The notes beneath the pieces are model-generated. The model saw nothing but the letters and a program-made list of their open reading frames with translations, ran no database searches and had not been told where the DNA came from. Positions 1-14,105 of a stretch of DNA of 64,000 bases are shown here, one piece after another. Source of the DNA: Plantago major (taxonomy: Eukaryota > Streptophyta > Magnoliopsida > Lamiales > Plantaginaceae); NCBI GenBank assembly GCA_026545765.1, contig JAIFAC010000267.1, positions 1 to 64,000 on the forward strand, written 5' to 3'. The position numbers were made by a program, and so were the translations under genes. How positions within the stretch are numbered: position 1 is the first letter of the stretch; each line of letters begins with the position of its first letter.

Positions 1-3000
1 GTTACTAGTCTTCAAGTCTTCGTAAATGCAACTTGGGTTCAAATACCTCAAGTTCTTCAAAGACCCTTTCTCGATCACTGACATGATCATCCACTTTTCT
101 CGCATTCTCGACATAGTCATAAAGAATCCTTCCGACATAGAGCTCATTTTCCGGATAAGTCACATATTTCATGGTAACTCTTGCCAAGCTTGTGATTCTT
201 CCGCAGAAATGTTTGACCTAAGTATTTTCCTGCACCTGTGCATGGTCTACTTGCAACCGAGACAGTTGAAATACTCAGATATTTCTTCCAGATAATGTAT
301 ATCATCTAGGTATTCATCCAATGTCATATAGAATGACCCATAGGTTGAAACACCTAGTTTGTTCTTCCGCCGTAGCTACCATCCAGCTTTTCTTACCTTG
401 TGTACATCATCGTGTTTGGGTAAGGACATGCAAAAGAAAGGTCCATCTTTCCGCTTCATTTCTTTTCTACTTCAAAGTTTATCCAGCATGAAGGTGCTTG
501 TGTTTTAGCAATTCGCGTCATTTCTCCATTTCGTGATCCGTTGAGGATGGAGTTGGAAACTTATCATTGACAAGTAGATGTTGTAGTTCCGTAATCCAAT
601 ACCTCTCTTGTTCGTAATGCACCTATATGAAGATTCTTCACATCGGTCTTCATATACTCAATGTGGGCATCACCGCCTTTCGATGTGTTTCATTATTTAC
701 TCGCCAAACCGGAAATCCTTCTTGCTTTTCTGCTTGTGGCCTTCAGAGATCCTCTAACCCTTTCTTCCGCCAATGGGGTATCGATGGATGTTCCTTGTAT
801 AGAATTGGTATTTGTAAGGGTTCTCGCTAAGTGGCTTTCAGCAGAGGAGGTTGTGAAGTAGTTGTTTGTCTCCTTTCTTGTGAAGTGGATGTTCATCGAA
901 TCATCCTCATCATCATTGAAGTCCAAAATTGAGACTTGCAGCCTTTCGCCTCTTACTTCTTCTTCCTTTTCTTCTTCTTTAGAAGTCTTCTTCTTCCGAG
1001 ATTCTGGACTGGTTCCCTAGTTATCATACTTCTCATTTTCCGTCAAGTTGATCCGGAACAACTTCTTCAAAGAAGGGTGTTCCAGTGTCCTTAATGACAA
1101 GTCGACTTGAGGAGGAGGATTTGATTGTTTTCTTTTCTTCCTCCGCCTTCTCGAGGCATCTCTTCTTCCCCTTCGTCATGAATGACCCACTCATGATAGC
1201 ATAAGCTTCAGAGAGTTTCAAAGTTTTTCCGAGATTGTTGTGCACCCCCAATTTTGAAGTTCCTTCTTCAAATTTCGTTGTTCGCTCTAACCAGCTTCAT
1301 GCTCCTTTCTCTGAAGCTCTTCAAGCTGCCTTAGATGGCGCTGTCATAGGACAACACGGTCGGGCTTCATTCAATGCAGATTAGCATTGTTACAATCCTC
1401 ATCCCCGACCAACCCTAGGTCTTTCCGAGAAAGAGCTATGTCAAGGTTGCTGAGGTAAAGCAAGAGCCAATGGCTTCATCTCTTCCGGGATGATTTTAGC
1501 ACTTCTTGTTCGGGCAACCAGTGTCTTTCCGAGTTCTAAAAGACACTGCTTTCGGTGCTCTTCACTTCTTGAACTACTTGGCAGAGAATATATGAGGAGC
1601 AAGTAGGGCTCTTTGTGCCGAATGACAAGTCTCTCATCTTCCGCTTCAAGAATCAAGTTTTCGGGTTTCAAAGATCACTATCATAATCCTTTTCGATTGT
1701 CAAGCGATTGACAATCTTCTTCGCTTTCCATCAAGTGTGCCTTCCGAGAAGATGTAGAAGGTCTCGATGCGCCTCAAAGATCATGCTCTTCATCATCATT
1801 GTCATCCATGGCATCTATCTCAAGAAATTGACAACAATGGCATTTTTTCAAATTTCTTTGCTCATCTAGGAGTGCCAATTTTCGCATTAGCTTCTTCGAG
1901 CTTGATTTTGGCTTCCTTTTCATCAACAAGAGCTTGAGTCTCAATGTTGATTCTCCTCTTCTTCCAATACCTTTCTCGAGTTGTTCAATTCTAAACTCAA
2001 AGGTCGAAATTTCTTCTAAGGCATCATTGTGTTCAAATTTGGGTATCTTGATGAGACTTGGGAGGTGATGATGATGGAGCTCGAGCATTTGAGGAGTAGC
2101 CTTTTCCACTTCCTTTGCTAGCTTTCTCAATCCCGCCTTTGTCCAGTTGGGGATCATCATTTTGATCATCATCATCATCCTTTTCTTTGCTTCGTTTCGA
2201 TGCTCGTAGGAGGTTCTTGATAATCATTTTCGCCCATGTCCTCGCTATCTTCAAAACCAAAGTTGATCACATTTGGGAATGTAATCATCCTCCCATTAAC
2301 TTCTTCTTGTTCACTGGGTAGTTGTGAGTTTGTCGGGCAAGGAAGGATGGGTAACCATCCGCTTCGTTTGAGCATCCGCAGACTTGAAATCTACCAAGAG
2401 TCTTTGTGCTACTTCATGAATGAAGTCTTCATGCATCGAGTGGCAAATGTGTACGATCATTGGGAACAATGCATGGATATAATCTTCCGATTGAAGGCAA
2501 TTGCTTCTTCTCGACGCCGACATTTCGCTAATTCGTAAAGGTCACCTTTCCGAAGTTTCTCGCCATTGTTCAAGCACTTGAGATGTTTCTTTAAGGTGTG
2601 CTTCGAAGGTCTTGAGTAAATCAACCGCACTAGACTTTGAGCGAAGAAAATGTTCAAGTTAGTTTTTCTCAAACTACTGAAAGTTAGTATCTGTAGTTAA
2701 AGAAGGCTTTCTCGAGCATACCTATGTAGAAACACTAGGCTCATTATCCTGATTTCGCTTGGGCAGAGGCCTCAGATACCTTGTTGTGAGGAGAAGTTTG
2801 ATCCTCATCAACTTTTCTTTCTGCTAGAACCTGAGAATTAAAATCAAATATGTTTAGAAACTGTTAACAGAAAAGATAAGTGGAAAAATGCTTTCTGAGA
2901 CTTCTCTTACTTCCAAGTGAGGAAGCTCAACGACATCTTTCTCGTAAACCTCGGGGTTTCGAACCTTTTCGCAGATATCGCTTGTTCAAACAGCTTTTAG

Positions 3001-5850
3001 TTTTCGAGGAGATAATACAACTATTTCTCCATTCAATTGTTCTTCCGACCGAGCCTAAGAACAAAACATAAAAGATTTAGTAGTGGTTTTTCTAGAGCAT
3101 TCTTGAAGAAGACTATTATCGACATTTACCTTCTCAAAGAAGGCTCAAGAATACTTCATCGAAAGCTTTCCACCGAATCTCTAGGTTTTGGGGTGTTGGT
3201 TCCACCGCCACTACTTCCTCACTTGAGCCTAAGAAGAGATATTAAGAATATTAGAACATAAGATAAGAGCATTTTAGTTATTTCTTGTTCGTAGATAACT
3301 TTACTACCGTGGGATGTGCTCTTCTGATGTTCGAGGTTGAGGAACTCTTCTTGATTCAAGGAGGTGGACAGTTTTCTTCCCCGAAAGTGTGTCTCAAGTC
3401 GCCTATAACAAATACAATTTTATGAGTAACAAGTTAATATGCATTTATGTCGACATGTTATATACAACTATCTTTGTTACCGAATAGAGTCAGTCGATCA
3501 TTGATCTCGACTTGTGGTGATTCCACGCCTCTCCGTGCTCATTATTGTTCTCCTCCGCAGATTATTCTCGAGTCTCCATCTCGCTGATCCCTTTCTCGAG
3601 AGTTGAGCTCTCGGAAGGTCGAGGAACCTGCTCAAGAATGTGGTTTTCTTCAACAATATTAAGGTCGGCATTGTGAATGTGGAAGCAATGGCAACATCTT
3701 CCATCATTCTATCTTCCTTACCTGCATCTTCTTCTTCCCGCAAGTAGGGGCTCTTGTCTTCTCAAGAGCCGAGCTTGTTGCTCCTCCACGGGTCTCATAT
3801 CAATCTTTGAGTACTTTTACAAGTATTTCATCATCCTCAATCACTATTCTGTTGGTGCGTACTCCATCTATGATATTTCTATCATCGGAGAGTTCGAGCA
3901 TTCGTTCAGACTCTTGGGCATTCTGAGTTGCTTCTCGAGCATCCAACATCTTCTCGAGACCTTGTCTCGTAAGGTCATGTTGTATGCTTAGGGCTTGGAG
4001 TCTCTTTGCTATGAGTCCTCTTTCTCGGGTAACCGGAGGTTTAGCGAGCTTGCTCGTAAACCTCCTCACCTTGTCAGGCTTTCTTCTTCTTCTACCTTCG
4101 AGTGTGTTCTCAAGAAGAAGTTTCTCCTTTCTTCAAAAGCGGTCCGAAAAGGGAGTCAGGATCGATTTCCGCCTCTCGAGAGTGATTCCCATTGTTTCGT
4201 AATGTAACAGATTCGAGACCAGTGCATATCGCCTTTGGTCGCTAAGGCTATTGATGATTTTGGGCTCAAATTCTCAATATGTCCAAGGAATTTGTCAAGG
4301 CATTTCCATTTGAAGTGGGTTTCGTCTTCATGCTTCTTGTTCAAGATGCATCATCATCCATCCTCCATGCTTATCTAGTCTACTCCACCTTTGTTGCCAT
4401 CAAAGCAACGGACTGTAATAAGAGCTAAAGTACTAATGTTTCTCGAGATGACTAGTTCATGGCCTTTAACAAAGTCTCCGGCAACCTTTTGCATTTTCTA
4501 ACCGGATTGCTTCAAATAGCTCTTTCGACGCCGAATCATGGAAGGCCCTCGATGTTGATGTCTTCAAATGTTCCTCGATTTTTCAATCGAATATCTTGCG
4601 CCTAGAACAATTTCTTGTCCTCGACTTCACCGCATGTATTTTTCTTCATCATTTACAACTTTTGTGAAGATTTTGGAGTTGTTATAGAACTCCAAAGACA
4701 TCCAAAGGTGGATAGTCCACTGGTGCAGCAGATAGAAGCTTGTAGATATGGGAATTCTTCAAGATCCCCAATATCACGCTTTCTTTCGTTTTGAAGGTAT
4801 AACTGCGGTACATATCTCTTCACTAGAAAAGCTCCCAATTCATTTTGTGGTTAGGTTCCACTAATGGGTAAACTTTTCCGTATATGCTTATTCAACACCT
4901 TAAGTTCCTTTCCTCCTTGCTTTTCAAAGGAGTATGATACGGCCTTAGGTTCTCGTGGTCATCTTCGTGCCATCTCTTATATAGAGTTTTTGAATGAGTG
5001 TTTTCGATGAATTTTGCAATTAATCGAGATTAGTCTGCCTTTTCGTAAGACTAAACACAAGAAGTCGAGTTTGCAGAGGGGGTTTTGCGTAAATCTTGAG
5101 AGATTTTATTTTGATGCAAGTTTGAAATTTCGAATTGGTAAAAGTGTTTGTCTTTTGCCCAAATCCTATATATATAGCGCATAAAATGTACATAGATACA
5201 ACATACATATAGAATATGAATGCGTGTCTTTGTATCTCAGATAGGCGTGGTACGCCCTTTGTACTTCATTAAATGCGAGGGCCATGTCCGTGATTTATCA
5301 ATAGACATTACTTGCTTTGTTTTATTCTCAATCGTTGAGATCAAACGCTTATTCATCAAGGGCTTATATTGAATATCTTGTAATGATATCAATCAACAAA
5401 TGGTAATGTGCCGATTTGATGGATTTTTAATATGCTACATTCATCAGGTCACTTAGTAAAGAGGAACACTTAATCGCTTGATCTTATCATTCGAGTGTCA
5501 AGTCCTTATCTATATATTGTTTATCATCAAAATGGTAAAAATACAAGACATTGCAAATATTCGACTTTCGTAACTTATACCTTTGGCTTCAGGTGTCCAT
5601 TTCTTTATGACTAAGTAGCTTTCAATTCAAGTGTCAAGCTTCATTGTTTGAATGTATTTGACCCACTCGAAGTAAGTTCTAGTTTTATTTACTTATTAAT
5701 TGCGTTCAACCTTTGCCTTTCTCGGATACCTGCTCCAAATGTTTTGCCTTTCCGAGTGTTGCTACTCGTAAACCTTTGCATCACATCTTATCAACTCGCT
5801 TTCGAGAACTTGTTCTCGAGGCCTACTTACTTATTCGTACTTTAGAGATT
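1..5850 (-). pseudogene. Accessory (env-position) gene region of element B
   Basis: This non-pol region of about 5.8 kb lies between RNase H and the missing 3' LTR. It is colinear with 8741-14930 of element A and partly with 28688-31700 of element C. Reading on the minus strand it has a TATA box at 5167-5176, an ATG at 4971-4973, a central series of short splice-bounded blocks (about 2700-3450), and a 3' half coding for an acidic patch near 2175-2300 and likely coiled-coil material near 1774-2100. I do not recognise a cellular homologue. The position matches the env-like frame of Sireviruses, but I see no convincing signal peptide or fusion peptide, so an envelope function is not supported. 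It is a fossil with many breaks in this reading. Confidence 0.5.
5167..5176 (-). promoter_or_regulatory. TATA box of the accessory gene, element B
   Basis: A ten-base TATA run lies 194 bases upstream of the minus-strand ATG at 4971-4973. The same box in the same local context, next to an AAAATCC-like flank, is found in elements A and C. Confidence 0.55.
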
Positions 5851-6759
5851 CGTGACAATTTTTCAGTCCTTAGGCAACTCCATTAATCCAAGATTGTGTC
5901 TCAAAGTCAAGAACCGCTTTCTTGTAAGGGCTTAGTGAAGATATCTGCAAGTCGGTCTTCGTACTAATCTTGAGTATCACTATATCGCTTTTCTCAACAT
6001 GGTCTCTCGCGAAGTGGTGTCTAACATCAATGTGCTTTGTTCTCGCATGGAATTTGGGGTTCTGTGATTGCAATAGCACTTGTGTTATCGTAAAATGGGA
6101 GTTTTCTTCATCGAGTCCATAGTCTCGAAAGGTTGTTGAATCCACAATTTGTTGCACAACAACCAAAGAAGAATATATTCAAATTGTGGTAGAAGTTGCA
6201 ATTGAGTTTTGTTGTTTGCTAAACCATGAGATAAGTCTAGTTCTAAACCCACAAGTTCCCGAGGTACTTTTCCTATCAAGCATTGATCCAAAGATAATCA
6301 AAGATCCGAGTAACCACCAAACTCAATCCACTTTCTTTAGGATACCACAACCCACATCTACTGCATTTTCACATACTTTAATACTTTCATAGCTGTGTTG
6401 TAGTGTGATTGCATTGGATTTATTTGAAATCTAGCACACACTCCAACTGCATATTGAATATCAGGTCTGCTTGCAGTAAGGTAAAGTAGTGAACCTATCA
6501 ATTTCCTATACTTGTGTTCATCAACACTCTTATATGATTCAGTATAGGTCATCTTGGTTCCTATGCTAATAGGTATCTTAGCATTCTTTTCGTATGCTTA
6601 AGACCCAACTTTGTGAGCATGTCTTTGATACTTTGTCTGACTAATGAATATTCCATCATTGAGTTGCTTGACTTGCAATCCTAGGAAATAGTTCAATTCT
6701 CCCATCATGCTCATCTCAAATTTACTTTTCATGAGATTTGCAAAGTCATCACAAAGTTG

Positions 6760-6764
6760 CTTGT
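6760..6764. repeat. Left target-site duplication of element A (CTTGT)
   Basis: CTTGT directly precedes the LTR start at 6765 and is repeated at 22333-22337 directly after the other LTR. Together the flanks reproduce the uninterrupted pol sequence seen in element C near 32591, which proves the insertion point. Confidence 0.93.
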
Positions 6765-8416
6765 TGTTGGTCCAGATAACGGCAAAGTAAAAGACTAGAG
6801 GGGGGGGGGGGGTGAATAGTCTTTTAAAACTTTTGTCGATAAAAACTATTTATCTGATACTTAGAATCAGAGCGCGGAAGACTTAATAAAGATAAGTGCA
6901 GAAACAGTTAAAGTGTGTGTGTGTGTTGCTGAAATGTAAATACAGAAAGGTAAATAACATAGCAAGTATAGTGGTATCTGGAGGTGGCGTAATCCTCCAA
7001 CTAATCCACTTCGATCTACCAGAGACCTAGAATTCACTAGAACATATAATTGAATTCACCTTACAATAATCCTATTCTAAGATTCTTAAACAATTGGTTC
7101 CCAACCAAATGTTCCCCCTGAGTTGTTCCCCGGCTTTCTCAGCCAAGTACTTCCTGTACTCAAACCTTTTGAAGTTATTCCTAGCTTCCTGCTAAGTACT
7201 TCCTATACTCAATAACCTTGGAGTTATTCCTTAGTTTCCCAAATCAAGTACTTCCTATACTCAAGTAACCTTGGAGTTATTCCTTGATTTTTCAAACTAA
7301 GTACTTCTTGTACTCCACGCCAGTTATGGTATTGGTTTTGGTTTGAGTTGTCAGATGAGCTTCCTTAATAACTTATTCAGTTATTCAGATAGCTCTGTGA
7401 ATCAAGTATACTTAATACACTTTTCAATGTATGGTATCTTGTTCTTTTTACTGACCCATGTCTTAGATAAATGTTCAAGAGAATGAATCTCAGATGCTTG
7501 ATCTTTTGTTTCAACTCTTTCACAGATAGCTATGCTTGTTTAGGATCAGGACACTTAGAACTTCAGTGTTACTCAAGATCAAAAGCTTTGGTCGCAACAG
7601 AAAGCTTTGAGGATAAGTAAGTTGCTTTGAGAGAGTAAGATGTTCAGCGTTTTCAAAGTGTGTCGTGTGTCTCTTCAAGCAGTCTAAGTGTTGATATTTA
7701 TAGATGAATTTGAGTGCCGTTTGAATAGTATCCGTTAAGCTCAAATTCAAACAATTGATATCTGTGTATAGTAATCAGAAAGTGCTTTGTCTTCTTCTTC
7801 GTCGTCATTGCTTTTATTCGTATATCTCTATCCGTGCATTAAATGCATTGTACTATACTTTTGTCCTCAGAGTGCCAATAACTATGCTTTGTATCGTAGA
7901 CTAGTGTTATCTTATTCTTTGCACGCCCTTATCTTCAATCTTCGATAATACCACTTTTTATTGAAACAACTTTGTTTGTAATATATATATTTCTTTCGTA
8001 AATGTGGTTAATGCTTAAGGTATCGAGAATAGATATTTGTGGACACTTTCCTTGTTTTCAGATAGGCCTCTTATTTCTCGATATCTCAGACACGCTTGTA
8101 TAAAACTATTCGTGTCTTCAAGATATCCGAAAAAAGCCAGAATCTTGTGCGCTTTCTTCAAGTCTTCAATGTCTGAGCTTGTTCTACTTGGATGTCTTCT
8201 TCTTGGTCTTCTCTTCATAAAAATAAAAATTACATTTTGAGACCTAACATCCTATACAAGATTAGCTAGACTATCATACTTAGTGAGTTTCCTCTTTTAG
8301 AATGTTCAAGTGAACCAAGAGTACTAATCACCTTTCCGAGACTAAGATAAGTCATCTGTTGCTGATCAAAATCTAAACAGATATTTCTAACAAAATATCT
8401 AACAAATTTCCCAACA
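6765..8416 (-). repeat. 3' LTR of element A
   Basis: This 1,652-base LTR starts TGTTGGTCC on the plus strand and ends CCCAACA. It matches 20683-22332 along its whole length. It contains a direct series of AAGTACTTCCTATACTC-like units (about 7140-7320) and a run of twelve G at 6799-6812. On the minus strand the LTR begins TGTTGGGAAATTTG directly after the polypurine tract. Confidence 0.92.
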
Positions 8417-8435
8417 AATTTCCCCCTTTTTGATC
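8417..8435 (-). other. Polypurine tract of element A
   Basis: On the minus strand this reads GATCAAAAAGGGGGAAATT and abuts the LTR start. It is the expected primer for plus-strand DNA synthesis in the family. Confidence 0.88.
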
Positions 8436-11400
8436 ACCAATGACTATCTAACCTATTACAACTGGACGAGTGAACAATCCAACACTTAATCTTTTCTTAA
8501 GATCTTCAAATTTATTTAATTATGCGTAGTAAACATCAACCAAATCACAAGGTGTGATCTTTGCTGACAAGTTATCTTTTATAGAATACTATCTGAGAGT
8601 AAGTTCTTCAGATAAATTATAAAGAGAGATTACAGATAACTTCAATACATAAAACAAGTTTGGCTCAGTCAGCAAAAATACAAAAACTACATAGTAAATT
8701 AGGACAACAGGAGTAACCAAGCTCCAACTAAGCATCCTAATAAACTAGTCTTCAAATCTTCAATCTCTTCAAGTCTTCAAAGATTTCTATGGATCACCGC
8801 AAATTTCCTCGCTCCAAACCTTTGATGTCATCGTAATAATCATAGAGAAGTGTTCGACGAGCATCTCAAAGGTCTCCGCAAATCCACGACCTCTTTATAG
8901 GTTTTGCAGGATTTTCTCGACAAAATGTTTGACCCATAGGTACTTTCCCCACTTCCGTGCATGCTCTATTCTCGATATCAAAGCTTGAAGCATTCAGAGA
9001 TAATCCTCGATATCCGATGTCACCTTGTATTGATCTTCGCTAGATAGAACGATTCATGTGGTTCTACAACAGTCTTGCTCTTGTGCCTGCTCGTGATATT
9101 CGTAATCGTGCACATCATCCGGCTTTCCATATGGACATTCATCGAGAGGTCCTTTCTCATTTCAGCTTCTCGACAACTTCAAAATCCAACCAGCTTTAAT
9201 GTGATTGGTGTTGATCAAGGTTGGCTTATCTTTTCTCCATGCGATAAGTTGTTTATGGATTCGTTCTGAAATCTTGAATTTACTAATAAATGCTTAAGTT
9301 CCGTAATCCAATAGCCATTTTTCCGATTGATGCACTCAGAGATGAGGAGTCATTGTCATACTTCACATACTCTATTTTCGCTTCTTCGCCCGAGTGGAAG
9401 TTGACTTTGTCTTTGCTCACCTCTCACCGTTTTTCTTTGTCTTGAATTTCTTTGGGTTGTTGCTTGAAGAACCACCGGATAGACTTGGTATTTCCAGGGT
9501 GTTTTAGCCGCTAGGGCTTTGCGCCTATGGGCCTGCTTAGCTTTCAATTTTCCTTTTTCTGTGAAGAGGAGCTTCATCTTCATCGCTTCTCATCATCATC
9601 AAGATTAGATCTTGTGAGAGTTTTACGTTCTTCTTCATTGCTTCTGACGTGATTTGACCTTCTTCTTCTTCTTCAGAAGATTCATCAATCCCTTTAACTT
9701 GTCTTCTCCTTGGAGCCTTGGTACTCCTTGGAGGTTTCTATGCCATGGCCCTTGTTATTATTTTAGTTCCTTCAGTAGGTTTCTGGGAAGCAGCTACTAT
9801 TTGCAAAGCAGCTTGGCTTGAGGAGGGTTCATTGATTCTGAGTGGTGGATGGGAAGTTTTCATGTTTCTTCCTTTCGAGCACTACCCAGATTTCTTCTTG
9901 TTTTCTCCTTCTTCCCATTCCCCTAACTTTAAGGTCCAGATTTGTACATTCTTTCCCCTTAGTCATTGTCATCGACTACCTCATAAAGGAATCTGAGAGA
10001 GTTAAAGTGCCCTTGTAAATAATTATAAAGGACTAACTTCCAAGTTCGCTTTGAGCTCTCGATTTTGCTTGATAAGTCCATTGTCCTTATCGTTGAGCTC
10101 GCCAAGGCCTAGGATGGCATCTGCTTCCAAAGCAGGTAACTTGCCTCTTGGAAAGCTTTTTCACTAAAGACGATCATCGCCCCTTATCATTCCTGCATCT
10201 TTCCGAGAAATGACTATGCTAGTTGTTCTCCGAGTGATGAGCTCAAGAACTTTCTCATTTCGAGGGGACGAGGCAATTACTTCCTTGTTCCGTGAAGACA
10301 TCTCCTTGTTCGATGAGCCAAGATTGCACTGCTCATGTATTCATTGGAGTGGACATTCGCTTTTGAATATTGTAGGAGCAATCAGCTTCCTTTTTAAGTG
10401 AGAAACCGCTTAAATGTTCATTGCGGTGCTTCGCCAAAGTCTTGTCTTCTTCATCATCTCAGAATCACCTAAGGATCTTCATCCTTCGACATTTTCATCG
10501 ATTGTATCGAGTCCAAAGAACCATCTCGTAGATTGGTTTCTTTCCTTTCGGGAGGAGGATGGTATTTCTTTTGAAGATGATGCACTTAGCATCATGTTTC
10601 GACTTCGATACTTCTTCAGATTCAGTTCTTTGGTGATATCATGCACATCATCCCGTAGCTCTTTAACCTCAGAGTAAGCAATCATTTCTTGTAAGTATTG
10701 ATCTTGTAGTTGATCAAGCTTGTCTCTGGATTTAGCTATTTGATCTTCCAGTTGAAGATGGAGCTGTTGTTCTTCCAACAAATGCCGTCTGAGTTGAGAT
10801 CCGTTTGAGTGTTTAATATTTTCTATTGGTTTCTTCAGAAAGCTCAACTACTTGTTCAGTAGTAACTGGGTGTTGGTGAGAAGATGGATGAGTAGATTTC
10901 TGAGGAGATGGAGACGGAGATTTCTGTGAAGTCTTCTTAGTGTGCTTTTCAGCAGTTGAGGCATCATTTTTTAGCGAAATTCCTCCGGTCCCTGGTGCAG
11001 GGGCATCATCATCATCCTTTTTGTCTGTGTCATCCTTTTGGTGATGGTCAGTGGGAGGTTCATCGAAGTCATTTTCGTTTATCTCTTCCTCCTCATCATC
11101 TTCAGATACAAGATTGATCACTTCAGGAATAGTGATCTTCTGCCCATTAACCTCTTCTTGTTCAGAAGCTATAAATTGCGTAGTTTGGGTGACCGCTTAA
11201 ATGCCATTTGTAATCTTGTCTCACCATCCGCCTGCTCAAAGTCTTGTATCAAATCAGGCGCCACTTCTCCGAGAAATCCTTATGCAATAGAGTCGCAATC
11301 TGTACTGCTCGTAGGGAACATTGCATGGATGTATGTCTCCAAGTCAAGAGCCTGCTCGTCTGCTTGGTTAATCTGTGATTCTCAATATTTCAGAGATCGA

Positions 11401-14102
11401 GCACCTTAACCTTTGCTATTTCTTGAAGCATTTAATGTGCTTTGGTGGTGTGAGCTTTGAAGAAGGGAAGTAGTCCCTCGTCTCAACATCGGGAGCCTGC
11501 TGGCATTTGCTGAGCCCGAGTAAGTACTTCAGCTCAGAGATTGTTCTATCGAGACAATTGGTGTCTCAGATATCTTGTTGTGAGGCGGAGACTTAAGTCC
11601 GTCCTCATCAACCTTTCTTTCTTGAACCTCGAGAATTAACATTATCACAATACTTAGGAAATTTTATCAAGAAAACTTTATGACAAGTCGATATCCGAGA
11701 GGTCAATTACCTCCATGGGAGGCTCAGATACTGCCTCTCGAGACTTGTGCCTGAATCTTTTCTTGTGATGAAGGCCTTGATGCCTCATTAATTTCCATAG
11801 GTGGGATGTCGCAACTCGCCCCTCGCACTTCTACTTCGAGTGAGCCCGTGAGTAGAAAGCATCAATAATTTAGAGAAGATTTTAGTTAACCCAAGGTGAA
11901 GAATATTTATCATTGATTTTCTTATACCTTCATACCGAAGGCTCAATGATTCGTTCTTCTAAACCTTGCTCGGTTTCGGGTTTTCTTCCGCATTTCGCTT
12001 TATCTTCCTCATTCTCATTGGAGCCTGTTAGAAACATTCATTTTAATGATTAAGCACATAAACTTATAATCAAGAAATATTATCTTAAGAATCAATTATT
12101 ACCGTGGCATGTGCTCGATATCTTAAGAGGTGAGGTTGAGGAAACCTCCTTCGGGCTTCGAGGTGTTTTTCCTTCCTCTTGTTTTGTGTTTCTAACTCGA
12201 TCAGAATAAAGAAATTTTATGAGTAACAAGATGTATAAGCATAAAATTTTCACAAGATAAGAGTTAAACCGTCACCACCGAGCAATTTCAGTCGATTGGT
12301 CTCTCGAACTTGTGACCTTTCTATACTTTGGTCTTCTTGTCCCAAAGGTAGTTTCTTTGCTTGAAGTTTCGTACTTCACACCTTTCGAGTATGCAACCTG
12401 GGCTTTCTCCCGGTTGATCATTCTCGAGGAAATGTCTCGCTTGATCCTCTCATCGAGTTGGGAACCGCTTTTGCGTGATTTTCTTCAAAGATATCAGATT
12501 GCCGTAATTCAAATGGAGTTCATTTACCATTTCATCAACCACTTGTGGCTGTTGTTGTGATTGTGGTTGTTGTGGTTGTCTCGAAGCAAAGGATTGATCA
12601 AGAGAATGTTCTTCCATTTTTAGTCGTGGCATTTCCATCAAGATCCGCCAAGATTAAAATACCACTAATCGTATTTTTGAAGTTGTGCATAAGAAACGCT
12701 CCTCGATGATGTGTTTGCACCAACAACCTTTGCTATAGGTTCAAAGAACTGGTGTAGGTTCTTCTTCAGATATTTTATCACCGCCATCACATAAAGAACC
12801 TTAGCCCTCTTTGTTCTTTCTAGGACTTGAGAGATGACTAGTTCATCATCTTCATCGATCTCTCAAGATTAGGAACCGATTGGTCCATTATTCCTGCTTC
12901 GCAGATAGGGCTTGTGTTTTCCCCACTTTGACAAAGATTCATGAGTTCATCGCCAAGGCTTCGCATTAGTCGCAACATTTCAAAGCACTTTCCTTGTCGA
13001 GTCTACTTGTTCAAGAGTTGATAACTCTTTGTAGCATTGATGATTTCATCCGCTTTATCAGCCCATCGGCAATGCTCGCAGATATCCGAGAATCGACAAC
13101 CTCTTTGGTGTGTCTTCGAATTGCCGCCAGACTTCTTTCAAGTTCTGCTTCGTTGCAACCTTTCTTCGATACCTTTTCGCACTTTCGCTTCTTAGAACCT
13201 TTCAGACCTAGTAACCTTTTTCATCAAGTTTGTATACTCATATTTGTAGAGTAGGTTATCGGCTATTTCAAATTGCCTCTCCGAGCTCAATGCCAAGCTT
13301 CTCCAAAGAAGTAGCATATCTTCGCATTCATATCCCATCGTGGCCTTTCGCTCAATGTAGTCCTTTGGCAATCTTAGGCTCAAGCCTTCAATTTTCTTCA
13401 CAAACTTCATGAAGGCGATTTTCCCCAGCTTAAAAGGGTTTTCCAAATTTGTCTTGTTGATTCAAGAAGAACATCATGATCCATCGTTTCGCTTATCCGT
13501 CAAGACCTCCTTGTAGACCATCAAAGCATCTGAAGAATGCAAGCCAAGATATCCCAGGAACCATCGATGTCCGGTTCGGATGTCGAAGCTTGAACTCAGT
13601 GGGTGTATCTGATTTTTCAAGATCACACACGTCATTGTACAGTTCTTTAACACCTTCAAGGAGTTCATCATCCTTGGTGTTTATTTCAAAATGCTTTCCA
13701 AGATTTTGAAACTCAAACAACTTACGTAAAGTTGTTAAGTCCGTATGATTTCATTTCTCGATCGAGGTTTTGATGTACACTATTTCAAAGGTTTCGTAAA
13801 CACAGAAATAATCTCGAGTTGTTGTAGAATTCCAACACATCGAGTGATGAAATTCCACTAGGTCGGCGTATAGAAAGCCCTTGATTTGTGCCTTTCAAGC
13901 ATGTCAAGAATTAGCTTTCGTCGGCTTGGTTCTCTATTCCACCGTGAGGTATTCTCAACCATGGCACCACCCCAAATCATTCGTGATTTGAAGTCCAATG
14001 GTCGATTAAAATCTCCTACCAAATTTGTTCACAATAACCAACTCGTGCTTGCTTTTCATCAAAGGAGGATTGAGATTTCAAAGGTGGTTGAACTTTTAGG
14101 GC

Positions 14103-14105
14103 CAT
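14103..14105 (-). promoter_or_regulatory. Likely start codon of the accessory gene, element A
   Basis: This minus-strand ATG lies 186 bases downstream of the TATA box, the same spacing as in elements B and C. In C the corresponding frame opens MAPKRASSQKS, a basic start. Confidence 0.45.

Larger units (their letters stand above)
1..6764 (-). mobile_element. Element B, 3' part: Ty1/copia retrotransposon (fossil)
   Basis: This is the downstream part of a minus-strand copia element. From 6764 leftwards it holds the end of reverse transcriptase and RNase H (recognisable at 6358-6552 as a stretch containing [20 protein letters not shown]), then about 5.8 kb of accessory region. Its 3' LTR lies beyond the left edge: window base 1 aligns with about base 8741 of element A, roughly 325 bases short of A's LTR. 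The pol sequence stops at 6764 where element A is inserted and resumes at 22338. As read here the frames are broken many times. Family assignment to copia is secure; placement in the Sirevirus-like group rests on the long 3' accessory region and is an inference. Confidence 0.85.
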
